64,000 nt of DNA from Oscheius onirici (Eukaryota > Nematoda > Chromadorea > Rhabditida > Rhabditidae). Location of the stretch: the NCBI GenBank assembly GCA_932521025.1, contig OW051471.1, positions 13,082,001 to 13,146,000 of the forward strand, given 5' to 3'. Below the pieces are notes generated by a model. The model ran no database searches, was not told the DNA's origin, and saw only the letters and a program-made list of their open reading frames with translations. The position numbers and the translations under genes are program-made. Below are positions 10,375-20,939 of the stretch, in pieces (within the stretch, counting starts at the first letter, position 1; each line of letters opens with the position of its first letter).

Positions 10375-10945
10375 TCATCCCTTCGTCGAAACAGCCTTCT
10401 TTACAAAAGGCATAATCTTATCGACGTTCTTTATCACGTTGACAAAAAGATGGTCCATCGGGTCATCCACAGGATCAACAATGACGCGATCAACATCGCA
10501 GACACCAGTCTGAAAAAATGATCTTTTTCACACAACATCAGCGCCATGAAGGGTTCCAACCAGGACATGTTTATGGTCAACTACTTCAGTTAACGGGCCT
10601 CCAGAATCACCAATGCATGCAGCGGCCAGTTTCACGGTTCTGTCAGTGCACATCAGATCGTTTTCGTTATTCGGTTTGTCCAGGCATTTGATCCAAGGGC
10701 CAGCTTTGGCAAAGCGGAGAAATAGGTTTCCATTCTTCTTGGCGTCAAAATCGTTGTTTGGAGCATAACCAGCGAAAAACAGATTACTCTTCTCCCAGTT
10801 CTTCTTCTTGTCCGACATGAGCGATAACTTTTTCGTAGGGAGACAGAGCGACGTTCCTCCTACGACTTCCCTATCGAGCTCCAAAAGCGCGAAATCGTAC
10901 TGATGTTTACATTTCTTTTTGAAAAACTCCAGAGGAAATTGAAAG
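10375..10945 (-). pseudogene. Trypsin-like serine protease fragment, 5' truncated
   Basis: This is a C-terminal trypsin domain of the nematode DUF316/S1-like group. From an acceptor at 10945 the sequence contains KHQYDFALLELDREVVGG with the catalytic Asp, then SLCLP, and the nucleophile motif ACIGDSGGPL. A short intron near 10510-10530 leads to a final exon ending FVKKAVSTKG and the stop at 10375-10377. The N-terminal part with signal peptide and catalytic His was not found upstream, where sequence turns into low-complexity repeats (11140-11440). It therefore looks like a broken copy, or a gene whose first exon is too diverged for me to see. The paralogous fragment 12103-12717 has the same fate. 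Confidence 0.6.
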
Positions 10946-11139
10946 CTAAAAACGTAAAAAATCTTTTTATAGTATTCTCTGTATGAGACAGTCAGACCAA
11001 GAAACTAATTAGAGAAGAAGAAGAGTATTCCGTTCATGGACATATCAGACGACCAGATAAAGTAATTTTTTTTCTCAGTCTGTGCAAAGTCTTTAACATA
11101 TGACCAGCGTCGGCGGCTTTTCTACTTGTGTTTTCTTCT

Positions 11140-11440
11140 TAACTTTTGATCCCTTCCCCATTCAACCGATCTCTTCTGATCCCTTTTGATCCCTTCCCCA
11201 GTCAACCGATCTCTTTTAATACCTTTCTAGTCAACCGACCTGGTCCGATCTTTTTCCCAGACACCCGGTCCCTTCTTAACCCTTCTTCTCTCTTTCTTCT
11301 TTTCTTCTTTTTTTTCCAGGGGTCTCATTCCCTCCAAAAGAACCGATACGAGTTTTCATATTTTATAGCCATCCGATCCATCTCTGATCTTATACAGATC
11401 AACCGGTCGCTTCTTATCCCCTACCGGTTAGCCTGACTCC
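11140..11440. repeat. Degenerate tandem repeat, GATCCCTTCCCCAGTCAACC type
   Basis: Imperfect copies of a roughly 35-bp unit (GATCCCTTCCCC, then TCAACCGATCTCTTTTGA) follow each other, with a T/C-rich core. It produces pseudo-coding frames rich in Ser, Pro, Phe. Confidence 0.5.
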
Positions 11441-11469
11441 ATCTCCTACTCAAAGCATTTCAGGAAAAA

Positions 11470-11615
11470 TATTTGGCGAGGAGAGAAATCGAACCCGGGT
11501 CGTCTGGGTAACAGCGGCGACTCTTAACAATACACCAAAATTTCGTGGCCTCGGACAAACAAACAGACAAACAAAGTCACAGAGTTAGCCACAGACACCA
11601 TTGCACTTTAATATT
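11470..11615 (-). repeat. tRNA-like SINE remnant next to dispersed-repeat end
   Basis: On minus, 11475-11545 reads like a worn tRNA: an A-box-like TGGTGTATTGTTAAG, then GTCGCCGCTGTTACC and a B-box-like GGTTCGATTTC. It does not fold as a clean tRNA. Just beyond lies GACAAACAAACAGACAAAC...CACAGACACCA (to 11615), shared with the dispersed repeat at 51490. Confidence 0.35.
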
Positions 11616-12102
11616 AAAGATGAGTACAGAGTGGGAGTTATGACAGAGTTATGATCAAAATACATGTGTAAATACCAAAAGTTCCATCAGTAAGTCGACC
11701 CGTAAAACCAGATAATTCGAGCAAATTGGCTGATACTTTGGTGTAATATCGGCTTTATGAAGGGCTAATATGAGCCAGAAAATCAGACCTAAACGATCTA
11801 TCTATGCGACGCTAGATCAAAGTACAAACTAATTAGTTTACACCCCTGTATATAGTCAAACTGCTTGAATAATTGATGTATGGTAAATGACAGTCATTTC
11901 GGTGATCGTAAGAAACCTGCCCCTTTCTCACCATCCGGGGGAAAACGGTGTTTGCTGTCATCTCATGACCACCAATTACAGTATTCTTTTGGTAATATCT
12001 GGATGGTTATCCAGTTCGTTTTCTCCTTAACGGATAAGATACATTTATTAGCAACTATTGTTTTTTCGCTCCGCCGTTCATAACAACGTTTATTGTCAAG
12101 TA
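11616..12102. other. Spacer, no gene seen
   Basis: AT-rich spacer between repeat remnants and the trypsin-like fragment on minus. No frame shows family resemblance. Confidence 0.4.
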
Positions 12103-12717
12103 TCACGTATGTTTGATGATGCCCATGATTTTATCGACGTTCTTTCTTACATTGACGTAATTGCTCACCAGATGCTTGCTGACAGGAACGGTAAACTTGT
12201 CAATGTACTTTCTCAAGCCGATTGCGATATCCAAAGGCCTTGTATCCTCATTTTCCGGAGAGACAACTAGACGATTGTAGTCACACTCTGATCCCTAAAC
12301 GATTAAATTTTTAGAGGGAACAAAATTGGACAAACATATCCAACAACCGCGACCCCAACCAGCACATGTCTGTTTTGCAACACGTTTTCTCTCAGCGGCG
12401 CTCCCGAATCACCGGCACATACTGCAGCAGTTTTTTGAGTTCTTTCGGTACAGATCATATCCTTCATTTCTTCCGATTCGTCGCACAAAACTCGGTGACC
12501 AGCCACGGCGAATCGCAAAAACGGATTTTCTTGTTTGTTGCCCTTTTTGTCTGCTAATAGCCGAAAGATGTCGTTGTTTCGACTATAGCCAGCCAGAAAC
12601 AGCTTGCTTTTGGGCCAAGTTTTTGGGTCGTCAAACTGAAGAGACGTCAACTTTTCTGTGGGAGACAGAGCGGTACTCCTCCAATGACATCCTTCTCCAG
12701 CTCCACGATTGCAAAAT
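12103..12717 (-). pseudogene. Second trypsin-like fragment, cut before catalytic Asp; GDSGAP variant
   Basis: Paralogue of 10375-10945. It starts abruptly at HFAIVELEKDVIGG: the residue before FAIVEL, catalytic Asp in the sister copy, is His here because the sequence switches exactly at this point into a CCTTCTGTCCCTCTGT minisatellite (12718-12880). It then has PLCLP-equivalent, LFLAGYSRNND, FLRFAVAGH, ICTERTQKTAAVC and AGDSGAPLREN. The nucleophile motif has Ala instead of the second Gly (GDSGAP). An intron of about 50 bp leads to the last exon (GSECDYNRLVV...KIMGIIKHT) and stop at 12103-12105. No upstream exon supplies the rest, so I call it a truncated gene. Confidence 0.62.
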
Positions 12718-13050
12718 GGGAAGGACAGAGGGACAGAAGGACATACGGACGGAGGGACACCGGGACAGAGGGAAGGAAGGAAGGATAAAGGTACAGAAAG
12801 AAGGACAGAGAGACAGAAGGACATAGGGACGGAGGTACAGAGGGAAGGAAAGACAGAGGGACAGAGGGACAGAGATCTGTCTCTGCACTTTCAGACCTTG
12901 CAGATTGTCTTTTTGCTTCATGTTTTTTAGCTACTTTCATCTATTAATTCATCTGGAGGGATCAGATATCAAACTTTTAACTGTTATCTGTTTTGAAAAG
13001 GGCAAAACTAAGTCACTTAGCCCTGGAGGGGCGTAGCCTAACTTGTACAT
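12718..13050 (-). repeat. Dispersed repeat R1, copy with CCTTCTGTCCCTCTGT minisatellite
   Basis: 12718-12880 is a pyrimidine-rich minisatellite (CCTTCTGT/CCCTCTGT units on minus). 12880-13050 is a unique part ending GGGCTAAGTGACTTAG / TAGGCTACGCCCCTCCAGGG on minus. The whole block is repeated almost identically, in opposite orientation, at 51545-51960. Confidence 0.75.
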
Positions 13051-13200
13051 CAAAATTTCACTAGGACATCATCGATACGAGTTTTACGAAGAAGCTTGCG
13101 ATAGTCTGGTACTGACAACGTTGATGGAAGAAGTTGTTGTATCTCTCATTCCAAATACTTCCTTGACACGCCTTCGGACAGTCCTAAAAAGTGCTCACTT

Positions 13201-14782
13201 TCAGGTGTCAGGGTTATCAAACTTGTTGAGAGTCAGGAGTAAAAGGGGATTCAGACAAGAGAAGAAGATCCAACAGCAATTGAGGAAAGATGTCAAAAAT
13301 GGAGTCATATTGAACCACTTGTCCGCATTGTGCCACAAGATGATGAGGATACAGATGTACAGTGTCATAAAGGTACTTTGGAGGAAAATTGCCATTTCTC
13401 GAGTACGGCTGCTTCCCGTGCTTCGACGAATCTGAAAACGTGTTTCTCATTCAATTCACAAAGAAATTTTCAAAAAGTAAAAAGAATCTGATCTCGGGCG
13501 GGCTCGAACCGCCGGCCTTCTGTGTGTTAGACAGATGTGATAACCACTACACCACGAGATCGGTGAGGGCGCCATTTCCGAGTCAAGACTCTTTCCACCC
13601 AGGAATACTTACCATTACCATGTGTGCCACAATGAGCAGGTAGATGATGTAGGAAATCAAAAGAATTGGGAAACAAATGTAGTATTCCAGTTGGGACAAA
13701 ATTGGAGTCAGCGGTTTGGTTTCATCGTATGTCCAGCCAACTTCCACGAATGTAAAGTTTTGACCGAAAATTGTCAGGATCCAGAAGACGACGGAAGAAA
13801 TCCAGCCAAGAATCAGCAATGTCTAATTTTGCTTATTTGATGTGCTCAAAACACGAAAACCTTTAAATAGCCAGATAAATTTGTCGAAACTACGGCCGAG
13901 TTGCTTCGAATAACATTCACACGGCTGATGGACAAAATGCACATAACTGGAAACATTGCCATCCAGCAAGAGTTTGCAGTTCCTCCGGAGATCTAAAGTT
14001 TTTACTGTCATCGGGTTCTGAAAATAGTTACTCTGACAAAAACTTGATATCGTTCGGTGAAGTTCGGGAAGATTGGGAAGAGACCACTGACTGTATGAAA
14101 AACAACTTGTCCAAAGTCACAAAAGTTGATCTGGAGCATGAGAATGTAGAGAGGGTTCTTGCGGAGCGTTCGACTAGTCAGGACTGACTGAAATATTTTT
14201 TTAAACTCAACCGGCAAATACGACTTCAAGGCCCTATTTGGTCCTCAAAGAGGCTATCAGGTCGTGGACTATTTGTTGTCACTTGGGTTAATAACTTTCG
14301 ATCCCAATCACCTGTTTCAAAAAAGAAAAGAAAGGGCAAACTTCGCTAAGTAAGATGCTGTATAGAGAACAAAAGTCGTAGTTCAAAAAGTTTGAGTACC
14401 AGCTCAAAAGGTGAAATTTAGAATGCAAGTAGACCCCCGAAATCTTGAAAAGCGCCGTTCCCACGCGGTTTTAAAAATTCTGACGGAGTTTTGTAGCATG
14501 TGCTAACTAAAGTTATCAGCCTAGACCCGACTTCCAGGAAATTTTTTCTGAACCCAAGTGACAAAAAATAGTCCACGACCTGATACATATGGTATGGTCA
14601 TCCACCGGGCCCGTGTCAGTGTTGGCCGGTAACTGAAAACTGAAAACTGTAACTGAAAAACTCACAAAGTTGACGATCGCATGTATTGGAAGGATCAGTA
14701 GCGATAGACCAGAGTAGACAAGTCCAGCTGTAACTGCAGTTGAATCAGAGTTTACCGCAAAAAGGTCGGAGTGGTTGCTCAT
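13201..14782 (-). CDS. Nematode 7TM chemoreceptor (Srt/Srx type)
   Basis: Likely sensory-neuron receptor. From ATG 14782: exon 1 has TM1 (VYSGLSLLILPIHAIVNF). After a 450-bp intron (14210-14665) comes KNPLYILMLQINFCDFGQVV with TM2. The next exon, read from acceptor ACTTTAG near 13992, gives SGGTANSCWMAMFPVMCIL and SISRVNVI, the TM3 region with the conserved Trp and Arg-Val of Srt/Srx receptors. Then LLILGWISSVVFWILTIFG (TM4), YYICFPILLISYIIYLLIV (TM5), and last exon with MAIFLQSTFMTLYICIL (TM6) and SFLNCCWIFFSCLNPLLLL (TM7). Stop 13201-13203. The last intron hosts a tRNA-Val gene; the first hosts a MITE. Family level is good, exact class uncertain. Confidence 0.75.
13490..13561 (-). tRNA. tRNA-Val (anticodon AAC)
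   Basis: 72 bp on minus folding as a clean cloverleaf: acceptor GATCTCG/CGAGATC, D arm GTGTAGTGGTTATCAC, anticodon stem TCTGT/ACAGA around loop CTAACAC (AAC), T arm GGCGG-TTCGAGC-CCGCC. A and B boxes intact. It sits inside an intron of the chemoreceptor gene on the same strand; it is Pol III-driven and independent of the host. Confidence 0.92.
14255..14585. mobile_element. TA-flanked MITE in chemoreceptor intron 1
   Basis: TATCAGGTCGTGGACTATTTG at the left (14255) is matched by inverted CAAATAGTCCACGACCTGATA-like sequence at the right (14551-14585), about 35 bp of arms with few mismatches. TA at both ends suggests a Tc1/mariner-type insertion. Confidence 0.65.
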
Positions 14783-14859
14783 CCTGCAAAGTGTCTCCTT
14801 TCGAAAGAAAAAAAAATGAACAAAGCTCATCGGAATCACACGAAGAAAGTTCATAATCT

Positions 14860-15498
14860 TCTCACGACTTCAGTCATGCGGATGACATGTCTGTGAGACA
14901 GGGTATGGGAAAATGAAAAAAGAAGTAAAGGGCACTTTGAGGAGAAATCTGCGTAGATTTTGAAGCGTGGGCGACAGAGGAAGTTGGACGTAGAACAAAA
15001 ACTGTGTCAACCTGTTTTTGTTTGCTCTGAAATTAGGTTACGAGCAAAACATTTAGGTTACAAGATTCCTACATTATTGGGTTATGAAGGCATAAACAAC
15101 AGAGTGATCGCTCTTCTTTGAGCCTTGACTTGTAAACGGTAAAATAATTTCAACCAGTGAGATCTCGCGAAACCACCGCAGGTTCTGTTGTAAGGCATAG
15201 ACTAAGTAAAGCCAATCTCCGGAATCTCCTGGGATTTAAATATGAGAAAAAGAATCCGGAGAGAGTTCAAAAAAGCCATTCGTTCTTAAATAGGAGCTCT
15301 TCTTGTTTCATGAGTAACAAGTTCTTTCAGCGTACTCTGATGAACTGTAAAAAGAAAAATTAGAGTATTTGTTTCAAGGTTCAAGAAACAGAAAATATGA
15401 TCTCCATCCCACACCGCTGATCGTAACTAACGCTATCTGAACGTGAAAAATTATTGTGTGGACAAGCTATAAACGAATGTAATCAAACACAGTATATT
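14860..15498. other. Spacer, nothing recognised
   Basis: Upstream of the chemoreceptor. A repeated TTAGGTTACGAGCAAAAC / TTAGGTTACAAG motif occurs at 15034-15064. No convincing gene. Confidence 0.4.
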
Positions 15499-15783
15499 GG
15501 CCTCGCCAAAATGACCTTCACATTTTGGTTCCGCGCGCGCGTTCCGTGTACCCGTATGTGACAATGGAAAAAAAAAATTACAAAAAAAAGAGAAAAATTG
15601 CGAAAAATAGTAAAAAACAATTTTTCTCTTTTTTTTGTAATTTTTTTCTTCCATTGTCACATACGGGTACACCCCTCGATACTGTAACGAAAAAACTGGT
15701 AAAAATCCGTGGTAAAACCCGTAAAAAGTGAAAAATAGTTTTGGCGCGCGGAACCAAAATTTGAAGGTCGTTTTGGCGAGACC
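15499..15783. mobile_element. Nested palindromic MITE
   Basis: Outer arms GGCCTCGCCAAAATGACC (15499) and GGTCGTTTTGGCGAGACC (to 15783) are inverted. Inside lies a second near-perfect palindrome: GTGTACCCGTATGTGACA... (15545) against ...TGTCACATACGGGTACAC (to 15673), arms about 55 bp with long A/T runs. It would form a strong hairpin. Confidence 0.65.
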
Positions 15784-16194
15784 TATAATCAGCTTTAGGT
15801 GGAAGGTATTCGAGAGAAAACATCTTGTAATCCAACACAGGAAGACAATTTGTAGCCATTCTGGATATTCTTCTGTTTGTGCAAGACCTCTTGAATCTAT
15901 GTGTTTATTTATTCCGTTCGTTATTTTTGACGTCTGGAACTTAGTCTCTCCGAACCGTATGTATACCTTTATTAACTACCTTTTGACGGTGTTTCGGCCA
16001 TTTTCAAAAAGGTGATCCTTGTCTAGCGGATCCATTAAAGATGATCAGTGAGCACATTAAAACAATTGACCAAATAATACTACCGTATCTTCCTAAGCTG
16101 ATGTTTTAAGCAGAGTTTTCTCCCGAGAACAACCTACAAATATTTCAAATTGGGACGTCACAAGCCCACGTTCAAAAAACTTGAGCATAAACTG

Positions 16195-16656
16195 TATACT
16201 TGGGCGTTGAGTCAAAAATCTCGACTCGATTCCGATTCGAGTCCGACTCGTGGACCATGTCGAGTCGAGTCCGGATTCGAATCCGAGTCGAGTCAAAAAA
16301 AATTCGGTATTTTTTCGAAAAAGGTTTCAGAAACTAGCGTTAAAATGTAAAATACTACTATAAAACAACTATAAAACGCGAAATATTAGTTACAGCCAGC
16401 CCGTTTGAATCGATGTTTTATTTGGCTCGGATAGAAAATTCTCACTAATCTCCCGACAGGAGATGTGTTCAGCCATGCACAGTATACTTTCTGTAGCTAT
16501 CTCGACATCGAAAAAATGGCCGAATATCTCTTTCGTCTTCTGAAATATAAGTTCTTCGTCTCGACTCGGATTCGAATTCGGATCCAGCGTCCGAGTCGAA
16601 TCGAGTTCCGACTCCGAAGATTCCGACTCGGAATCGAGTCGAGTCGCCCAAGTATA
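16195..16656. mobile_element. hAT-type MITE with amplified GACTCG motif
   Basis: Termini TATACTTGGGCG and CGCCCAAGTATA are perfect inverted repeats. Flanks ATAAACTG (16187-16194) and CTAAACTG (16657-16664) match at 7 of 8, an 8-bp target duplication. Interior ends are arrays of GAGTCGAGTCGGATTCG-type repeats on both strands around a unique centre. Confidence 0.72.
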
Positions 16657-17136
16657 CTAAACTGTGTATGAACTTTTCACCGTATATTTTGGTCGAAAAG
16701 CATATTTGTTTTTCTACGGTAGTCAAGATCTTGTTTTTCGCTCAATCACCAGCTGAATGTCACTGTTCCTCATTACAACTTGCAGCTACAAAACACTGTT
16801 TTTTGATATCTTGGTAGCCAGCTATAGCAACAAAACCTAGTGATCTTGCAACTTTGTTCGAGTAATCCGATTTACCCTCTTTCTTCAGTCAGACATTAAA
16901 CACGTTTTTAGTCTTGGAAGCATGAGACTGGATGATGTGACGAAAAGAGCGTAAAAAGTGCTCTAGTCTTTTAATCTCGTTGCTATTTTCCCACAGACGT
17001 GACGAAGACGATCTGGTTGACTGACCTGAGCAGCTATTTCGTTTTGACAATCTTTACCCATTACTAAAAATATATCTTTGATCAAAATCTGTACGTACGT
17101 TATGCGCCCTTTTCCAGGAGATCTATGGAAAGGGAT

Positions 17137-17484
17137 TTACTCGATCCCTTTGTTTCTAAATATGACTTGAACCGCAGGTGGAGGAGTGCATAAAAGGGGC
17201 AGGAGACAGGCTTTAGAACAAGGACATGCGCTGTTCCCGAGATCAAATCGGTCAACTTTTTGAATTCTTTTGAAGTATTGCTTAAGAAAAGAATACAGAA
17301 CAGCACTCTCCTTTTCCAAGTTTTTGGGTTCTTGCCTAGAAATGCCAAGCAGTTGTTCTTGTTCTGTGATAGGTTGCTCTGAAAGTTGTATTGGATTAGA
17401 ATATGCAACAGCAAAAAATTCATGGAAATTTTGGGTTTCTGTAACATTCAAAGGCCTAAACCCATAAAATTTCAACTTATTCAC
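17137..17484 (-). CDS. Possible exon of unknown protein
   Basis: A 115-codon open frame on minus with ordinary amino-acid composition (PLNVTETQNFHEFFAVAY..., GISRQEPKNLEKESAVLY). No domain recognised and no clear partner exons. An overlapping second frame of similar length weakens the case. Listed only as a candidate. Confidence 0.2.
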   Translation of the reverse strand: MNKLKFYGFRPLNVTETQNFHEFFAVAYSNPIQLSEQPITEQEQLLGISRQEPKNLEKESAVLYSFLKQYFKRIQKVDRFDLGNSACPCSKACLLPLLCTPPPAVQVIFRNKGIE

Positions 17485-17836
17485 TCAAATGCAACACTTA
17501 AAACACCCCTTTTTCAATTTCTTCTTCTAACCTGCGTCTCGCTTATTTTTGCTATCTCGAGCTACGTAAATATCTAGAGTACAGCAGGTGTCCCCCATGA
17601 GTAATACTCATTGAGTATGCGGCTAACTTTTTAACCAACTTTTTTTGCGTTCTCATCAGGCTGTCATCAAAGCGTCTGAAAAAGTGAATTAATTTTCTCT
17701 TGAACTGGCGAGAGAATATCCTCTAACGTATAAAACGACAACAATCTTCGGTTTTTGTCATTCGTTATTTGATCTCCGTTGGCTATTCCTATAATTGCTT
17801 GCTTCCGTCAACAATCTGCAGATCATTCTTTCAGAT

Positions 17837-19599
17837 ATGTTTGCGGTCAAGACGGCTCTTGGTCTCCTGATTGGAGCTCTCAATTTTTTGGGGCTGAGCT
17901 TCACTTTGATCGCTCTCTATGCAGTTTATGTCATCGCTAGAATGTAAGGGCTAGAATCCTAAATGTAAATAAAAGTTCAGGCCACGAGCTTCCTCGATTT
18001 ACATCATGGCGGCAACAAACTTGACCATCGACACGGTTCAACTTCTTCTGGGACTACTGTATCTGGCTCCTTCAATCGTGATGGATGTGAGTTTGACAGC
18101 CTTTTGGATTGTGTTAACTTGTCTTAACCCGAATAGTGACAAGGTCAACATTTTGAGGGTAAAAAAATCGTGCGCTTTGATTTAGACTTAGGCTATCGAC
18201 TTCGACTGTAGTTTCTATGGGAGAACTGTGAAATAACCCTAGGGGATTCAAAAACCTTGCAAGCAGGAACTTTGCTTTTGATTATGGGCTTTCAAATAGA
18301 GCCAATCTGGTCAGGACTGTCGTAAATACCAAGAATTGACAAAGATTTCGAACTGCCCAAACAGTAGTGTCATAAACTATAGTTTCTGCGCGAATCTGAT
18401 CTTTTTGAACGTTTGTCTTCCGACCTACTCGGGGTTTATTTGTTTACCTTATTATCCAAGGACGTGGGATTGTGATCCCACGATCACCTGTTTCATGTGA
18501 CACGGTCCCACGTATAGACAAAAAAAGTGTCTGGATCAAGATTTAGCTATCAATGCTCAAAAACCTCGAAAAATTTCAGTCCTTCCTTCTTCCTGGAGGT
18601 CGCGAAGGTCCGCTGACCGTTCTTCTTGGATCCGTCTTTATGACCTGCTGGTACTACGGGAGCGTTGCTCAAATGCTCGTCGCTTTCAACAGGTTGGAAA
18701 AGTTTAAAATCAGTTGGATTTTCAAATCTTTAGGCTGATTGTAGTCTGCTTTCCGAGATATGACTTCTTCACACCGAAACGAGTCTTCTTTATGATGATC
18801 GGACTTTATCCCTTCGCTCTGGCTCTCTCTGTCACTGCTCAGTATCTCCTCCCCTGTTGCAAGTAGGTTTTCGTATTTTTAATACTCAAAAAATATGTTA
18901 AGCTTCTCCTACAACCACATTGTCCTCTCCTATACTTACCTCGAAATCAAAGGAGTCTTCAATTACTCCAACGCGTACATAGATCTCTGGATGAACTCGT
19001 TGTCTTCGGCCACGTGCTTCGCCTGCTATTCAGTGGTGGGTATATCTTGCGTCAATGAGAAAATATCAGGAGATTATAATTTGTTAAGGGGAACGTTTAG
19101 ATCATCGTCTACGTGAGGAAGATGAACAGACGGACGGGGGACAGCTTGAATGCTGAACAAAAGTCGAAGCGCAGAATGAAGGAATACAGGTGAGAGACAG
19201 GGAAAAAAGAGACAGAGAAACAGTAAAACTTTCAGATATGCGCTCCAGTTCAGTGCCATTAGCTTGTTTTACCTCTTCTCCTGGGTCTTCTTCCGCATCT
19301 TCCCCAAATATATTACCGCAGAAGATTCTCTTAACTGGTTTGCTGTCATTTCGATCTGTGTGGCGATCAACTGCAGCGCCAACGCTTTGGTATACTTGTT
19401 CACCAATGTTGAAGTAAGAGAATGATTAATGACTAACTATCAAACATTTTAGGTTCAAAACGTGGTCAAGAACAAAATCTTGGGCGGAGAGAGTCTCAAC
19501 ATGATCAGCCATCAATCTCATCATTCTAACACTGCGACTGAAAAGAAGACGACGGAACCTAAACTTACTACTGATACCTCGGCGATTAGCCAACACTAA
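17837..19599 (+). CDS. Nematode 7TM chemoreceptor, Srx-like
   Basis: Likely chemosensory GPCR. Eight exons (17837-17943, 17981-18086, 18580-18692, 18734-18862, 18903-19035, 19101-19189, 19236-19413, 19453-19599) join in frame to 333 residues. TM1 is LLIGALNFLGLSFTLIALYAV; TM2 NLTIDTVQLLLGLLYLAP; TM3 SVFMTCWYYGSVAQMLVAFN directly followed by RLIVVCFPRY, the NR..V...P block typical of Srx/Srt. TM4 MMIGLYPFALALSVTAQYL, TM5 around SLSSATCFACYSV, an intracellular loop rich in Arg/Lys (VRKMNRRTGDSLNAEQKSKR), TM6 SLFYLFSWVFFRIF and TM7 ISICVAINCSANALVYLF. The tail is Ser/Thr rich. TATAAAAC lies at 17730-17737. AATAAA follows at about 19646. Minus frames over the last exon are shadows. Confidence 0.82.
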
Positions 19600-19659
19600 A
19601 CTATAGAAATAGGTTGTAAACATTTTCAAGCCTATGTATATTTGAATAAAGAACCGTGA

Positions 19660-20690
19660 ATTTTTTCCTATTTGTGCGCGCAGTACTTTTGATAGGTGAA
19701 AGGTCTTTACAGACCCAAAAAGAGTTCTAAACTGACAAAAAGTTAAGCCAGAGAATCGTGTGCCAAAAATAGTGTAGTTCCTTTCTATACAGTGGAAGAT
19801 CGGCGAAAACTCAACTGGGCTCGGTAGATTACATTCATGGGGACGGATAGATGAGCAAGAAGGGTGACTAGTTGGATCCCCTACGACAGGAAGACAGCCA
19901 GCCTCAATATGGAGAGACTTCCTCAAGAAATACACCTTGGTGCTTTGATATACCTTGGACTTGGGCCGAGATTTGGAAATTTTTTTTAGAAAAAAGTGGT
20001 GTTTCTTTACCAAAATGTGCATTTTTTTATCATTTTTTGTGAAAAAGGTCAACAAAATATAACATCAGCCTAAACAGGTACAAGTCCGACGTCGGACTCT
20101 TCGTTAATGGGGGATAGGGGAAGCCGCGGGATGCTGCCGTTTTTGTATGCGTGCAATCTCTGAACCTCCGGGTACCTTTCTCTTTTGCCTTTTAGTCGTC
20201 CGAGGTCGGACTTGTTGAAAAGGGGGAAGGTGTAAGGGTTCGAGACTTGGGAGTCTCGACCCGAGACAGTCTTGTCCGAAATAATCATGACGATATATGT
20301 TTCAGAGGCTGAGTCAGGATCGACTATATGAGCGACCGGCGAGAAGACTCGAGGAGAGACCAACGACAGCCTCGACCCTGATCTCTCTCACTCTCTGTCA
20401 CGTAGACTGTACATATTAAACTAGTAATTGCCCAGACGTTTCTTATTATATTACTATTCATTTATTTAGTTCTCTTTCCTACAGAGCTTTTCTCTGAGTT
20501 AGGATTTAAAATAAATAAATAAAATACGTTAAAATGCACTGTAATATGACCAGCTTCATTTTTGGTCTGATCCGATGGCCAAGTCTGGGGACCGGGCCGT
20601 TCCCATGCCTACGTTGGTGGAATGCTCCAAGTGAAGAGTCGATTGCAGAATTTAGGGGTGGACAGAGAGAAAGTGTCGAGAAATTAGAAG
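19660..20690. other. Spacer, no gene supported
   Basis: Holds a palindromic GTCCGACGTCGGAC (20086-20099) and generic open frames on minus. The longest of these (to 209 codons) is antisense to the last exon of the receptor gene and not credible. Confidence 0.4.
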
Positions 20691-20815
20691 ATTAGAGGAA
20701 CAGAAACACAGGAACATAATTGACCTGGAGAGGGATCAGATAGCAAGCTGTTATCTTTTTTAAAAAACTAATTCACTTAGCCTCGAAGGGGGCGTAGCTC
20801 AACTTGGAAATAATA
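20690..20815. repeat. Dispersed repeat R1, partial copy
   Basis: GGGATCAGATAGCAAGCTG...TTCACTTAGCCTCGAAGGGGGCGTAGCTCAACTTG matches the unique end of R1 at 12940-13045 with small gaps. Confidence 0.6.
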
Positions 20816-20939
20816 ATAGTTCCCTTCCCTGTTTTCTTCCACTTCGTCTCTTTTGATTGAGCTCGAAAGCGAGCATCTGCAAACAGCGCCCATCTGGCCG
20901 GTGTTCGATTACAACGCTCTCCTATTCGGGTCCTCGGTC

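Noticed and set aside
12303-12940. Ser/Pro/Leu/Cys-rich frames (SVPLSFLPSVP type) here and at 51665-52067
   Set aside because: Translation of the CCTTCTGTCCCTCTGT minisatellite, not protein genes.
19426-20055. Longest uninterrupted minus frame in the area (209 codons)
   Set aside because: Its C-terminal part is antisense to the last exon of the Srx-like receptor; no domain, no splice sites, low-complexity Lys/Phe start.
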